Assembly: GCA_043718985.1 (NCBI GenBank)
Contig: JAYSUQ010000090.1
Location: forward strand, 1 to 15,157
DNA: 15,157 bases
DNA from: UBA4416 sp043718985
GTDB lineage: Bacteria > Bacteroidota > Bacteroidia > B-17B0 > Aurantibacillaceae
Direction of reading: 5' to 3'
The position numbers and the translations under genes are program-made. Shown piece by piece: positions 6,340 through 13,369 of the stretch (its first letter is position 1; each line of letters begins with the position of its first letter). The notes beneath the pieces were generated by a model, which was not told where the DNA came from, searched no databases, and worked only from the letters and a program-made list of their open reading frames with translations.

Positions 6340-7884
6340 TTGTTTAAATATAAATTTAGAAAAAAATTGGATAAAAATTTAAAGTCTATAATTATTTTAT
6401 TAATAATTGCTTTTTTTGAAGGAGCATTCGTTATGGCAATTGAATTGCTCGGAGCTAAATTAATAGCCCCTACATTTGGTACAAGTTTGTACGTTTGGAG
6501 TGCAACTTTAGCAATAACTTTATTTGCTTTAACATTTGGTTATTTATTAGGCGGCTTATTATCAGAGAAAAAAAACAGGGTAACGTTTTTAGCTTATTCT
6601 TTTTTAATTGCGGGTGTTTTAACGCTTTTTATGCCTAAAATTTCTGACTGTATTATCGAATTAGTTTTACGTTTTGATTTAAAAACAGGAATTATAGTTT
6701 CACTTTTATGTTTTATGTTTATACCACTTTTGCTATTAGGTTTAACCTCTCCTATTATTATTTCAGAAATAGTAACTTACAAAAACAAAGCAGGTAAATT
6801 TTCGGGTATAGTTTATGCAGTTTCTACATTTGGCGGCATATTTTCTTCGTTTAGTGTAGGTTTTTATTTTATATCAAATTACGGCATTCGTGTAACATGT
6901 TTTTATACAGGTATGCTATTACTGATAATGCCTTTGCTTTTATTATACACTAAAAAAAAAAGTAGTATAATTTGTATTTTATTATTATTAAGTGCATTGT
7001 ATTATTATGAAAATAAAATTGTAACCTCTAATATTAATTTAGAAAAAAACATCAATTTATTGTACAAAAACGAAGGTTTGTTAGGGGAAATTACCGTGTT
7101 TGATATTAATAAAGAAAACAGAATATTAGCCGTTAATAATACATATCAAACGGCTTATAATTTAAATTCAAAAAAAGCTTTGTGGGAATATGTTCATCGT
7201 ATTGCAACATACTCTTCATTAAAACAAAAAAACAGTAAAGCCTTAATTTGCGGTTTAGGCGGAGGCGTTTTAGCTAATGAGTTTAATGCTTTAGGATTTA
7301 AGATAGATGTTTGTGATTTTGATGCACGCACAGAATTTGTAGCAAAAAAATATTTTAATTTAACTACTAACGCAACTGTAATTATTGATGATGCCCGACA
7401 TTTTATTAAAAAAACAGAAACTTTATATGATATAATAGTTTTAGATTTAAGTTATGGAGAAAACATTGCAGCTAACATGTATACAATTGAAAGTTTTAAA
7501 GAAATTAAAAAAAAGCTAACTCCCACCGGTTTTTTGTTTTTGCATTTTGTAAATAAATCAAATGATAATTATGTTATTAATTCAATTTACTTAACAATGA
7601 AGGCCGCTGGATTTTATGCGCAATTTTTAAACACTAAAAATAATAATACAAACTCAAGCGAAAACATGCTTTTTGCTACTACATTTAATTTGAATTTAGA
7701 GAAGCAATTTTATAGTAGAGTATCGGAATTTTCGAATGAAGTTTTTAAAATCCCGCAAAATTACAATGTGTACTCAAAAAATAATATTTTAAATGGAGAA
7801 ATATTTATCGATGATAAACCAAAAGCCGAAATGTTATTTGCAAATTCTGTACTTATGAATCGAAAAAAATTAATTATTAACTAA
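6340..7884 (+). CDS. Membrane-anchored spermidine-synthase-like methyltransferase-fold protein
   Basis: A 514-residue protein with an N-terminal membrane half and a C-terminal SpeE-like domain. About seven hydrophobic segments are visible (15-44, 51-74, 81-99, 117-145, 155-179, 184-203, 207-223). The first two carry the family pattern AIELLGAKLIAPTFGTSLYVW. The soluble part has a nucleotide-binding loop GLGGG (305-309), acidic residues CDFDA (325-329), DDARHF (350-355) and YDIIVLDLSYGE (363-374). These match spermidine synthase and related class I aminopropyl- or methyltransferases, but the usual catalytic D-x-x-D-P is replaced by DLSYGE, so the true substrate is uncertain. The start is taken as TTG at 6340. 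There is no upstream ATG, and the only early in-frame ATG (codon 32) would cut the first membrane segment. A second TTG at codon 10 is possible. The stop overlaps the stop of the convergent DUF4294 gene. Confidence 0.75.
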   Translation: MFKYKFRKKLDKNLKSIIILLIIAFFEGAFVMAIELLGAKLIAPTFGTSLYVWSATLAITLFALTFGYLLGGLLSEKKNRVTFLAYSFLIAGVLTLFMPKISDCIIELVLRFDLKTGIIVSLLCFMFIPLLLLGLTSPIIISEIVTYKNKAGKFSGIVYAVSTFGGIFSSFSVGFYFISNYGIRVTCFYTGMLLLIMPLLLLYTKKKSSIICILLLLSALYYYENKIVTSNINLEKNINLLYKNEGLLGEITVFDINKENRILAVNNTYQTAYNLNSKKALWEYVHRIATYSSLKQKNSKALICGLGGGVLANEFNALGFKIDVCDFDARTEFVAKKYFNLTTNATVIIDDARHFIKKTETLYDIIVLDLSYGENIAANMYTIESFKEIKKKLTPTGFLFLHFVNKSNDNYVINSIYLTMKAAGFYAQFLNTKNNNTNSSENMLFATTFNLNLEKQFYSRVSEFSNEVFKIPQNYNVYSKNNILNGEIFIDDKPKAEMLFANSVLMNRKKLIIN

Positions 7885-8513
7885 AACTGTCCGTTTTCAA
7901 TTAATGTTATGGCGCGTTCAATCATCGCATCTTCGCCCGTTGCATCGTATTTTCGTTTCATGTTACTGCCAAACAAACGGGCAATGCTTTGCCACATAAA
8001 TGCCTGCAAACCGCCCCGCAAGGTTTTAACTAATTCAAAACTAGTATTGCCAGTTTCTCTATCAATTAATTTTAATAATATTTCGCCTTGTGTGGTTGTT
8101 AAATCTTTTAATGGGGTTTCAAACTCGGCACGCAATGCTTTTTCTATCACTTTAAGGTAGGCTTCGCGTGCTTTTTGGTTAGGCATGGTTTGTAACACGC
8201 AGTTATATTCGCGCAATTTAGCCGCCGCTAATATGGCATAAGGGTAAACTTTTTTTACATTGTATTTGGTGCGGCTCCACGCTTCGTATTGGCGTTTGTT
8301 TTTGTAAACATAGTCGGCATAAATCCACACATCTTGGCAAACTATTGATGGCACAGTATCGCCATTAACAAGTTCGGCAAATACTCGATAGCTTTTTTTT
8401 AGATTGGCATTAATTTGCAATTCATCACTACTTAATAAATTTGATGTTTGCGATTTTAAACAAATCGAAATTAATGTTACAAAAACAATTAATATCTTAA
8501 CTTGAGTTTTCAT
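7881..8513 (-). CDS. DUF4294 family exported protein
   Basis: A 210-residue protein with an N-terminal signal peptide (about residues 1-22, ending SICLKSQ) and a DUF4294 domain over most of the rest. Recognisable blocks are NGDTVPSI (about 50-57), W-I-Y-A and the KVYPYAILAAAKLREYN segment (88-104). A basic C-terminal part with LFGSNMKRKYD follows. DUF4294 is a Bacteroidota family of unknown function predicted to act in the periplasm. Its TAG stop overlaps the TAA of the convergent spermidine-synthase-like gene by a few bases. It lies 50 bp downstream of the biotin carboxylase gene on the same strand and could be co-transcribed with it. Confidence 0.8.
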   Translation of the reverse strand: MKTQVKILIVFVTLISICLKSQTSNLLSSDELQINANLKKSYRVFAELVNGDTVPSIVCQDVWIYADYVYKNKRQYEAWSRTKYNVKKVYPYAILAAAKLREYNCVLQTMPNQKAREAYLKVIEKALRAEFETPLKDLTTTQGEILLKLIDRETGNTSFELVKTLRGGLQAFMWQSIARLFGSNMKRKYDATGEDAMIERAITLIENGQF

Positions 8514-8563
8514 TATCTATTAATACCTTAAACTAAAAAAGTAACCTAATAGTTTCAAAAAAA

Positions 8564-10045
8564 TTAAACTCGGTTTAATTTCCATTTAGATTTTGCAACT
8601 ACCTCTGTTTTAATTTGGTTGTTGCTGTTATTCAAATTAGATGCCATATATGCCCCAAAAATGCTAACAACTTCCTCTTCGGGCAAATTGTTTTTATTTA
8701 ACATTTCGGGGCTAAAGTGGTTTTTAATAAAACCCGTATCAAAATTACCACTAACAAAGGCTTGGTGCTTTAACACAAAGGCACAAAACGGCAAGGTGGT
8801 TTCAACACCTGTTATTACATAATCTTGTATGGCACGCAACATTTTATTAATGGCATCTGTTCTATCTACACCGTGCACTATTAATTTAGCAATCATTGGG
8901 TCATAAAAAATAGGAATATCCATTCCTTCCTCAAACGAATCATCTACCCTAACGCCTGGGCCAGTTGGCACACGGTATGTTTTTAAATTACCAATATCGG
9001 GTAAAAAATTATTGGTTGGGTCTTCGGCACACACACGCACCTCTATTGAATGCCCGTTAATTTTTAATTCGTTTTGGGTTATGGTTAGTTTTTCGTTACG
9101 GGCAACTTTTATCTGTTCTTTTACTAAATCTAAGCCCGTAATCATTTCGGTAACAGGGTGCTCAACTTGTAAGCGGGTGTTCATTTCTAAAAAATAAAAA
9201 TTTAATTGTGCATCTAATAAAAACTCAACAGTACCAACACCGCTGTAGTTACAAGCCTTTGCAACATTAACAGCACACTCGCCCATTGCTTTGCGCAACT
9301 CGGGTGTTAGTACTGATGATGGCGCCTCTTCAATTACTTTTTGGTGCCTACGCTGTATGCTGCATTCTCGTTCAAATAAATACACGCAATTGCCATGGTT
9401 ATCGGCTAGTATTTGTATTTCTATATGGCGTGGTTTTGATGCGTAACGCTCAATAAACACGGCGCCGTTACCAAATGCCGATATGGCTTCGCTAATGGCT
9501 AATTTCATTTGCTCTTCAACTTCACTTTCGTTTTCTACAAGGCGCATGCCTTTACCACCACCACCCGCACTGGCTTTTATTAATAACGGAAAACCAATTT
9601 CTTTTGCGAGTTTAGTTGCTTCGGCCACGTCGCTAATAGCTCCTTCCGAACCTGGTATCATTGGCACATTGTATTTTTTTGCAGTGGCTTTGGCCGATAG
9701 CTTATCGCCCATCATATCCATTGCTTCGGCACTTGGCCCAACAAAGGTTATGCCTGCTTGTTTTACTTTGCGAGCAAAATCGGCATTTTCGCTTAAAAAG
9801 CCATAACCTGGGTGTATGGCATCTACATTTAATTCTTTGCAAATGGCTATTATTTTATCGCCTTGCAAGTATGATTGTGCGCTTGGTGGTGGGCCAACAC
9901 AAACAGCCTCATCGGCATAACGCACAAATGGCGCGTTTCTATCAGCATCGCTATATATGGCAACAGTTTTAATTCCCATTTCTTTAGCACTGCGCATTAC
10001 ACGCAATGCAATTTCGCCTCGGTTTGCTATTAATAGTTTTTTCAT
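8564..10045 (-). CDS. accC: Biotin carboxylase subunit of an acyl-CoA carboxylase (acetyl-CoA carboxylase type)
   Basis: A 493-residue ATP-grasp enzyme that carboxylates biotin on a carrier protein using ATP and bicarbonate, the first half-reaction in making malonyl-CoA (or another carboxyacyl-CoA). The N-terminal domain begins KKLLIANRGEIALRV. HPGYGFLSEN is at 78-87. The ATP-grasp glycine loop KASAGGGGKGMR spans 157-168, ERECSIQRRHQKVIEE 225-240 and EMNTRLQVEHPVTE 287-300. The C-terminal biotin carboxylase domain is complete to about residue 450. A 40-residue tail ending KWKLNRV is longer than in E. coli AccC (449 aa) and typical of Bacteroidota acyl-CoA carboxylase alpha subunits. It could therefore serve a propionyl-CoA-type carboxylase. 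No biotin carrier or carboxyltransferase gene is adjacent in the window. Confidence 0.9.
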   Translation of the reverse strand: MKKLLIANRGEIALRVMRSAKEMGIKTVAIYSDADRNAPFVRYADEAVCVGPPPSAQSYLQGDKIIAICKELNVDAIHPGYGFLSENADFARKVKQAGITFVGPSAEAMDMMGDKLSAKATAKKYNVPMIPGSEGAISDVAEATKLAKEIGFPLLIKASAGGGGKGMRLVENESEVEEQMKLAISEAISAFGNGAVFIERYASKPRHIEIQILADNHGNCVYLFERECSIQRRHQKVIEEAPSSVLTPELRKAMGECAVNVAKACNYSGVGTVEFLLDAQLNFYFLEMNTRLQVEHPVTEMITGLDLVKEQIKVARNEKLTITQNELKINGHSIEVRVCAEDPTNNFLPDIGNLKTYRVPTGPGVRVDDSFEEGMDIPIFYDPMIAKLIVHGVDRTDAINKMLRAIQDYVITGVETTLPFCAFVLKHQAFVSGNFDTGFIKNHFSPEMLNKNNLPEEEVVSIFGAYMASNLNNSNNQIKTEVVAKSKWKLNRV

Positions 10046-10182
10046 TTTAGTTACATTATTACTTAAAAAAAGTATGTTTTATTATTTACACCATTTAAAA
10101 GGTGACATTTAAAACACGAATATAATAATTTATTAAGTGATTTAGGTTAAAACAAAAACAGTGTTATTGAGCTTAACGTTTT

Positions 10183-10201
10183 GCAAACAGGCATTGTTTG
10201 C
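10183..10201. repeat. 7-bp inverted repeat (hairpin)
   Basis: GCAAACA (10183-10189) and TGTTTGC (10195-10201) pair perfectly around the five-base loop GGCAT. No T tract follows on either strand, so it is not a classical terminator. Confidence 0.7.
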
Positions 10202-10264
10202 GGTTTGAAACACTTTGTGCCGAAATGTGAAGTTAATGTATTAATGTTAAGTTGATTTTGTAAA

Positions 10265-10360
10265 ATGAAAAGAAGATCTACTGCTAAAAAACTATCAAAA
10301 GCTGAAATCGAAATGTGCAAACGCTTGCCTATTGTTATAAGACGTTTTATAGTTTTATAG
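10265..10360 (+). other. 31-codon open frame, possible gene remnant
   Basis: ATG at 10265 to TAG at 10358-10360 encodes a very basic peptide starting MKRRSTAKKLSKAEIEMC. The last ten codons run through the left inverted repeat (10332-10341) into the tail of the HigA gene. It may therefore be the 5' end of an older gene cut by the cassette, a real small basic peptide, or chance. I do not recognise it. Confidence 0.25.
10332..10341 (+). repeat. Left 10-bp inverted repeat flanking the HigBA pair
   Basis: TTGTTATAAG at 10332-10341 is the exact reverse complement of CTTATAACAA at 11051-11060, and the base two positions further inward (C) also matches. The two copies bracket the toxin-antitoxin operon 709 bp apart and could mark the ends of a mobile cassette. 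No transposase is present. Confidence 0.5.
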
Positions 10361-10646
10361 AAAGTTGTAAATGTCCGCCGAATCCTAATTCAACTATTTT
10401 CTGCAAAGTTGAAATCCGAACTTCTTTGATATCATTTTCAATTTTGGAAATATAAGATTTTGTTGTCCCACATTTTTCTGCAAGTTCATTTTGGGTTAAT
10501 CCTTTTTCAATTCTTGCGCCGTGAATTAGCGCACCAATTTTAAATGCTTCATATCCTGCCTCTAATTTTTCCCGTTTTGCAGCACCACGCTTGCCATAAT
10601 GCGACTCTTTAAATTGCTCTAAATTTTGAATGCTACTTTTTTTCAT
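10347..10646 (-). CDS. HigA-like XRE-family antitoxin
   Basis: A 99-residue protein whose C-terminal half (about 36-90) is an XRE/Cro-type helix-turn-helix: IGALIHGARIEKGLTQNELA, then CGTTKSYISKIEND as the recognition part. The first 35 residues are charged and helical. It follows the toxin gene and overlaps it by 14 bp (10633-10646), the toxin-first order of higBA loci. Antitoxins of this type bind the toxin and repress the operon. The ATG at 10646 is preceded by AAGGAGG (10656-10662) at good spacing. This would be a strong Shine-Dalgarno sequence, unusual in this phylum, although the same bases encode Lys-Glu-Glu of the toxin. Confidence 0.85.
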   Translation of the reverse strand: MKKSSIQNLEQFKESHYGKRGAAKREKLEAGYEAFKIGALIHGARIEKGLTQNELAEKCGTTKSYISKIENDIKEVRISTLQKIVELGFGGHLQLSIKL

Positions 10647-10989
10647 TGAAATATTCCTCCTTAATTTTAATTGCTTTTTCTAATTCTTGTTTTGGTGTTT
10701 TTTGAGTTTTCTTTTGAAAACCATTTGCTAATACAATTAATTTTCCGTTGTCAAAAAAACAAAATATTCTAAAAATGTCACTACCTAATTGAATTCTAAT
10801 TTCATATAAACCATTTGTGTTTTCAAGATGTTTTAAATATGTTTCTGGAATTCTATGAAGTTCTTCAATTAATTCAAATGTCCAGATTATTTTTTCTTGA
10901 ATTTTAGATTTTTGTTTAACGAAAAATTCATTGAAATATTCTTTGTAAAATATAACTGACCTTATTGATTGTTTTTTAGCCACAAACAA
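10633..10989 (-). CDS. HigB/RelE-like toxin (phage-derived Gp49-like family)
   Basis: A protein of at most 118 residues resembling the HigB/Gp49-like branch of the RelE superfamily. Recognisable parts are LKHLENTNGLYEIRIQLGSDIFRIFCFFDNGKLIVLANGF split over about residues 53-92 (LYEIRI, then FRIFCFF, then LANGF) and KKTQKTPKQELEKA-KIKEEY at the end. These proteins are ribosome-dependent mRNA endonucleases; the activity here is inferred from family. The longest frame starts at TTG 10989. GTG at 10983, two codons in, is also plausible and gives MAKKQSIRS. The -7 promoter box overlaps the TTG codon, so translation probably starts at GTG 10983 or later, or on a nearly leaderless message. The gene overlaps the antitoxin gene by 14 bp. 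Confidence 0.85.
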   Translation of the reverse strand: MFVAKKQSIRSVIFYKEYFNEFFVKQKSKIQEKIIWTFELIEELHRIPETYLKHLENTNGLYEIRIQLGSDIFRIFCFFDNGKLIVLANGFQKKTQKTPKQELEKAIKIKEEYFNEKK

Positions 10990-11017
10990 ATATAAACAAT
11001 GTTGCCCGAAAGTGCAA
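10987..11017 (-). promoter_or_regulatory. higBA promoter
   Basis: On the minus strand TTG (11015-11017) is followed after 20 bp by TATATTTG (10987-10994), an exact match to the Bacteroidota -7 consensus TAnnTTTG. This is the best promoter in the window. The -7 box reaches the first possible codon of the toxin gene, giving a very short leader. Confidence 0.55.
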
Positions 11018-11018
11018 C
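11001..11018. promoter_or_regulatory. Candidate operator for HigA autoregulation
   Basis: GTTGC (11001-11005) and GCAAC (11014-11018) form a perfect 5-bp inverted repeat with an 8-bp spacer. It overlaps the -33 element and lies between it and the -7 box of the higBA promoter. Position and symmetry fit binding by a dimeric XRE repressor such as the encoded antitoxin; that link is inference. Confidence 0.4.
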
Positions 11019-11050
11019 TATTTGTTTTTTACCAAATTCTAATCAAATGG

Positions 11051-11060
11051 CTTATAACAA
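11051..11060 (-). repeat. Right 10-bp inverted repeat flanking the HigBA pair
   Basis: CTTATAACAA at 11051-11060 is the exact inverted partner of 10332-10341. The remaining 77 bp up to the truB stop hold no gene or terminator hairpin that I can see. Confidence 0.5.
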
Positions 11061-11137
11061 GAGAGTACAACAACTTAATTTATTAATATGAACACACGTA
11101 CAAAAAACACATAACCATAACATAAATTACGTTAAAC

Positions 11138-11842
11138 CTAAAACGGATTTGCATCAATAAATAAAGCAGGTGTAAGCGCATCTTTAACGTTAAAACTACC
11201 AATTTTAGTGCGGCACAGGGCATCTAAATAAGCACCACTATTTAATGTTAAGCCAAAATCGCGGGCAATGCTACGTATATAAGTTCCTTTGGTGCAAGCA
11301 ATTCTAAAATCAACGTAAGGTAATTCGCAACGTGTAATCTCAAATTCTAAAATTTCTATTTCGCGCGATTTTAATTCAATTTCCTTACCAAGTCTTGCTA
11401 ATTCGTACACGCGCTTACCCTCAACTTTAATTGCACTAAACATTGGCGGCACTTGTTGTTGCAAACCAACAAATGTTTTAGCAGTTTGTAGCACTAACTC
11501 GTTAGTTATATGTTCGGTTGGGTAGGTTTTATCTACAGGTAACTCTTTATCGTAACAAGGTGTAGTTGCTCCAATAAAAAATGTGCCAGTATATTCTTTA
11601 GGCAAATCCTGAAATTGCGAAATATCTTTTGTTTTTTTACCTGTACAAACTATTAATAATCCAGTAGCAAGGGGGTCTAAAGTGCCAGCGTGCCCAATTT
11701 TTAAATGCACATGGCGCTCATCTAACAACAACGATGGGTGTTTGCGCAAGGCATATTTAATTTTATTAACAGCCGAAAAAGATGACCACGTATACGGTTT
11801 ATCAATTAATAATATTTCGCCATTGCGGTAATCTTTTTGCAT
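11138..11842 (-). CDS. truB: tRNA pseudouridine(55) synthase TruB
   Basis: TruB converts U55 in the T-loop of tRNAs to pseudouridine. The 234-residue protein is the short, PUA-lacking form typical of Bacteroidota. It opens with the family pattern GEILLIDKPYTWSSFSAVN (8-26). The catalytic aspartate is D56 in GHAGTLDPLATGLL (50-63). KEYTGTFFIG and QQVPPMFSAIKVEGKRVYELAR follow in the usual places. The RNA-binding block GTYIRSIARDFG precedes SGAYLDALCRTKIGSF near the C terminus. The ATG at 11842 is the natural start, 87 bp from the divergent methyltransferase-glycosyltransferase gene. Confidence 0.95.
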   Translation of the reverse strand: MQKDYRNGEILLIDKPYTWSSFSAVNKIKYALRKHPSLLLDERHVHLKIGHAGTLDPLATGLLIVCTGKKTKDISQFQDLPKEYTGTFFIGATTPCYDKELPVDKTYPTEHITNELVLQTAKTFVGLQQQVPPMFSAIKVEGKRVYELARLGKEIELKSREIEILEFEITRCELPYVDFRIACTKGTYIRSIARDFGLTLNSGAYLDALCRTKIGSFNVKDALTPALFIDANPF

Positions 11843-11877
11843 TTTGGCTAAGGTATTATTTTTTGGTTACATAACAA

Positions 11878-11909
11878 TTTGAGTTCATAAAAATAAACTC
11901 GTAAATTCA
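11878..11909 (+). promoter_or_regulatory. Candidate promoter of the methyltransferase-glycosyltransferase gene
   Basis: TTTG (11878-11881) is followed after 20 bp by TAAATTCA (11902-11909), a partial match to TAnnTTTG. An inverted repeat GAGTT...AACTC (11881-11885 and 11896-11900) lies between the boxes. The match is weak. Confidence 0.3.
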
Positions 11910-11929
11910 AACATTAAATTTAATACACT

Positions 11930-13348
11930 GTGCAAAACATAAAAAACTATTTTAATAACATTGCAACGCAGCGCAAAAGTCGTGGTTTAAGTAAATATTA
12001 TTGGCAAGAGATAACAAATTATTGTAATTACTTTTCGCATCAAAACAATAGTGTGCTTGAAATAGGTTGTGGTAGTGGCGATTTATTAGCTGGCATTGCT
12101 GGCAGTAAAAAAACGGGGATAGATTTTAGCGAACAACAAATAAATTGGGCTAAAGAAAAACATGCAACTAAAAATATTGATTTTGTTGTAATGGATGCCA
12201 ATAATATTACACTAACTGGCACCTACGATTACATTATTATTAGCAATGTAATTGGCTTTGTTAATGATGTGCAGCAGGTGTTTGAGCAAGCAAAAAAAGT
12301 ATCGCACCCTAACACAAAAATAATTGTACAGTATTACAACTCGCTTTGGGAACCATTGTTAAAGCTTGCCGAAACGATAAGGTTAAAACCAAAAACACCT
12401 TTGCAAAATTGGTTAAACACTAAAGATGTAAATAACTTATTATTTGTATCGGGCTTTGATGTTTACCGCAACAGTAAGCGGTTTATTTTTCCGTTATACA
12501 TTCCAATTATATCGGCAATTTTTAATAAATATTTAGCTAAATTTCCTGTATTTAGATTTTTTAGTTTAAACACCTATTCGTTTGCAAAACCACTACCAAC
12601 GAGTAACGAAGTTGAATATAAAACTAAGTACTCTACAACAATTGTTATACCTGCCCGTAACGAAAGTGGAAATATTGAAAACGCAATTACACGTTTGCCA
12701 AAATTTGGTAAGCACATCGAAATTATTTTTATTGAAGGAAATAGCACCGACGATACTTGGCAAAAAATACAAGAAATTCAAAAAAAATACAGTGCAACCC
12801 ACGATATAAAAATAGGGCAACAAAAAGGAAAGGGAAAAGCCGATGCTGTGCGCGAAGGTTATAAAATTGCAACGGGTGACGTGCTCATGATTTTAGATGC
12901 CGACTTAACAGTACCGCCCGAAGATTTGCCAAAGTTTTATGATGCCATTGCTGGTAGTAAAGGCGATTTTATAAATGGTACGCGATTGGTTTACCCTATG
13001 GATAAAGAAGCTATGCGTTTTTTAAATTATTTAGGAAATCATTTTTTTAGTTGGATGTTTACCTGGTTGTTAGACCAACGATTTAAAGATACCCTATGCG
13101 GAACAAAAGTTATGTTTAGAGAAGATTACATAAAGCTTACTAAAAACAGAACTTACTTTGGAGAGTTTGACCCTTTTGGCGATTTTGATTTGTTGTTTGG
13201 TGCTCATAAATTAAATTTAAAAATAGTTGAGGTGCCAATACGTTACCGTGAGCGCACTTATGGCGAAACAAACATATCACGATTTAAACACGGCATTATT
13301 TTGTTACGCATGTGTGCATTTGCAAGTAGAAAATGTAAATTTATTTAA
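11930..13348 (+). CDS. Fused SAM-dependent methyltransferase and family 2 glycosyltransferase
   Basis: A 472-residue two-domain protein. Residues 1-215 are a class I methyltransferase: LEIGCGSGDLL at 43-53 is the SAM-binding motif I, GIDFSEQQINWAK (63-75) is motif II, and YDYIIISNVIGFV (99-111) resembles motif IV. Residues 234-472 are a GT-A fold family 2 glycosyltransferase of the dolichyl-phosphate-mannose-synthase-like branch. It shows VIPARNESGNI (239-249), EGNSTDDTW (269-277), KGKGKADAVREGYKIATGD (299-317), the metal-binding DADLT (323-327), DTLCGTK (387-393) and a basic end. No C-terminal membrane helices are seen, so it is probably cytoplasmic or peripheral at the inner membrane, working on a lipid-linked or surface glycan. 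The acceptor is unknown. GTG at 11930 is the first usable start. The gene ends 21 bp before the next gene on the same strand. Confidence 0.85.
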   Translation: MQNIKNYFNNIATQRKSRGLSKYYWQEITNYCNYFSHQNNSVLEIGCGSGDLLAGIAGSKKTGIDFSEQQINWAKEKHATKNIDFVVMDANNITLTGTYDYIIISNVIGFVNDVQQVFEQAKKVSHPNTKIIVQYYNSLWEPLLKLAETIRLKPKTPLQNWLNTKDVNNLLFVSGFDVYRNSKRFIFPLYIPIISAIFNKYLAKFPVFRFFSLNTYSFAKPLPTSNEVEYKTKYSTTIVIPARNESGNIENAITRLPKFGKHIEIIFIEGNSTDDTWQKIQEIQKKYSATHDIKIGQQKGKGKADAVREGYKIATGDVLMILDADLTVPPEDLPKFYDAIAGSKGDFINGTRLVYPMDKEAMRFLNYLGNHFFSWMFTWLLDQRFKDTLCGTKVMFREDYIKLTKNRTYFGEFDPFGDFDLLFGAHKLNLKIVEVPIRYRERTYGETNISRFKHGIILLRMCAFASRKCKFI

Positions 13349-13369
13349 ATTTTAAAACAACACATTAAA

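Larger units (their letters stand above)
10046..10346. other. Gene-poor stretch with hairpin and short gene remnant
   Basis: This roughly 300-bp stretch lies between the accC start and the HigA stop. It has three visible features. An imperfect palindrome CACC-N8-GGTG (10089-10104) lies 44 bp upstream of the accC start and could be an operator. A perfect 7-bp hairpin sits at 10183-10201. A 31-codon ATG frame (10265-10360) has no recognisable product. The accC promoter should be here, but I cannot identify a convincing -33/-7 pair. Confidence 0.6.

Noticed and set aside
8619..9972. Plus-strand frames within accC
   Set aside because: They lie entirely opposite a highly conserved gene and have no recognisable products.
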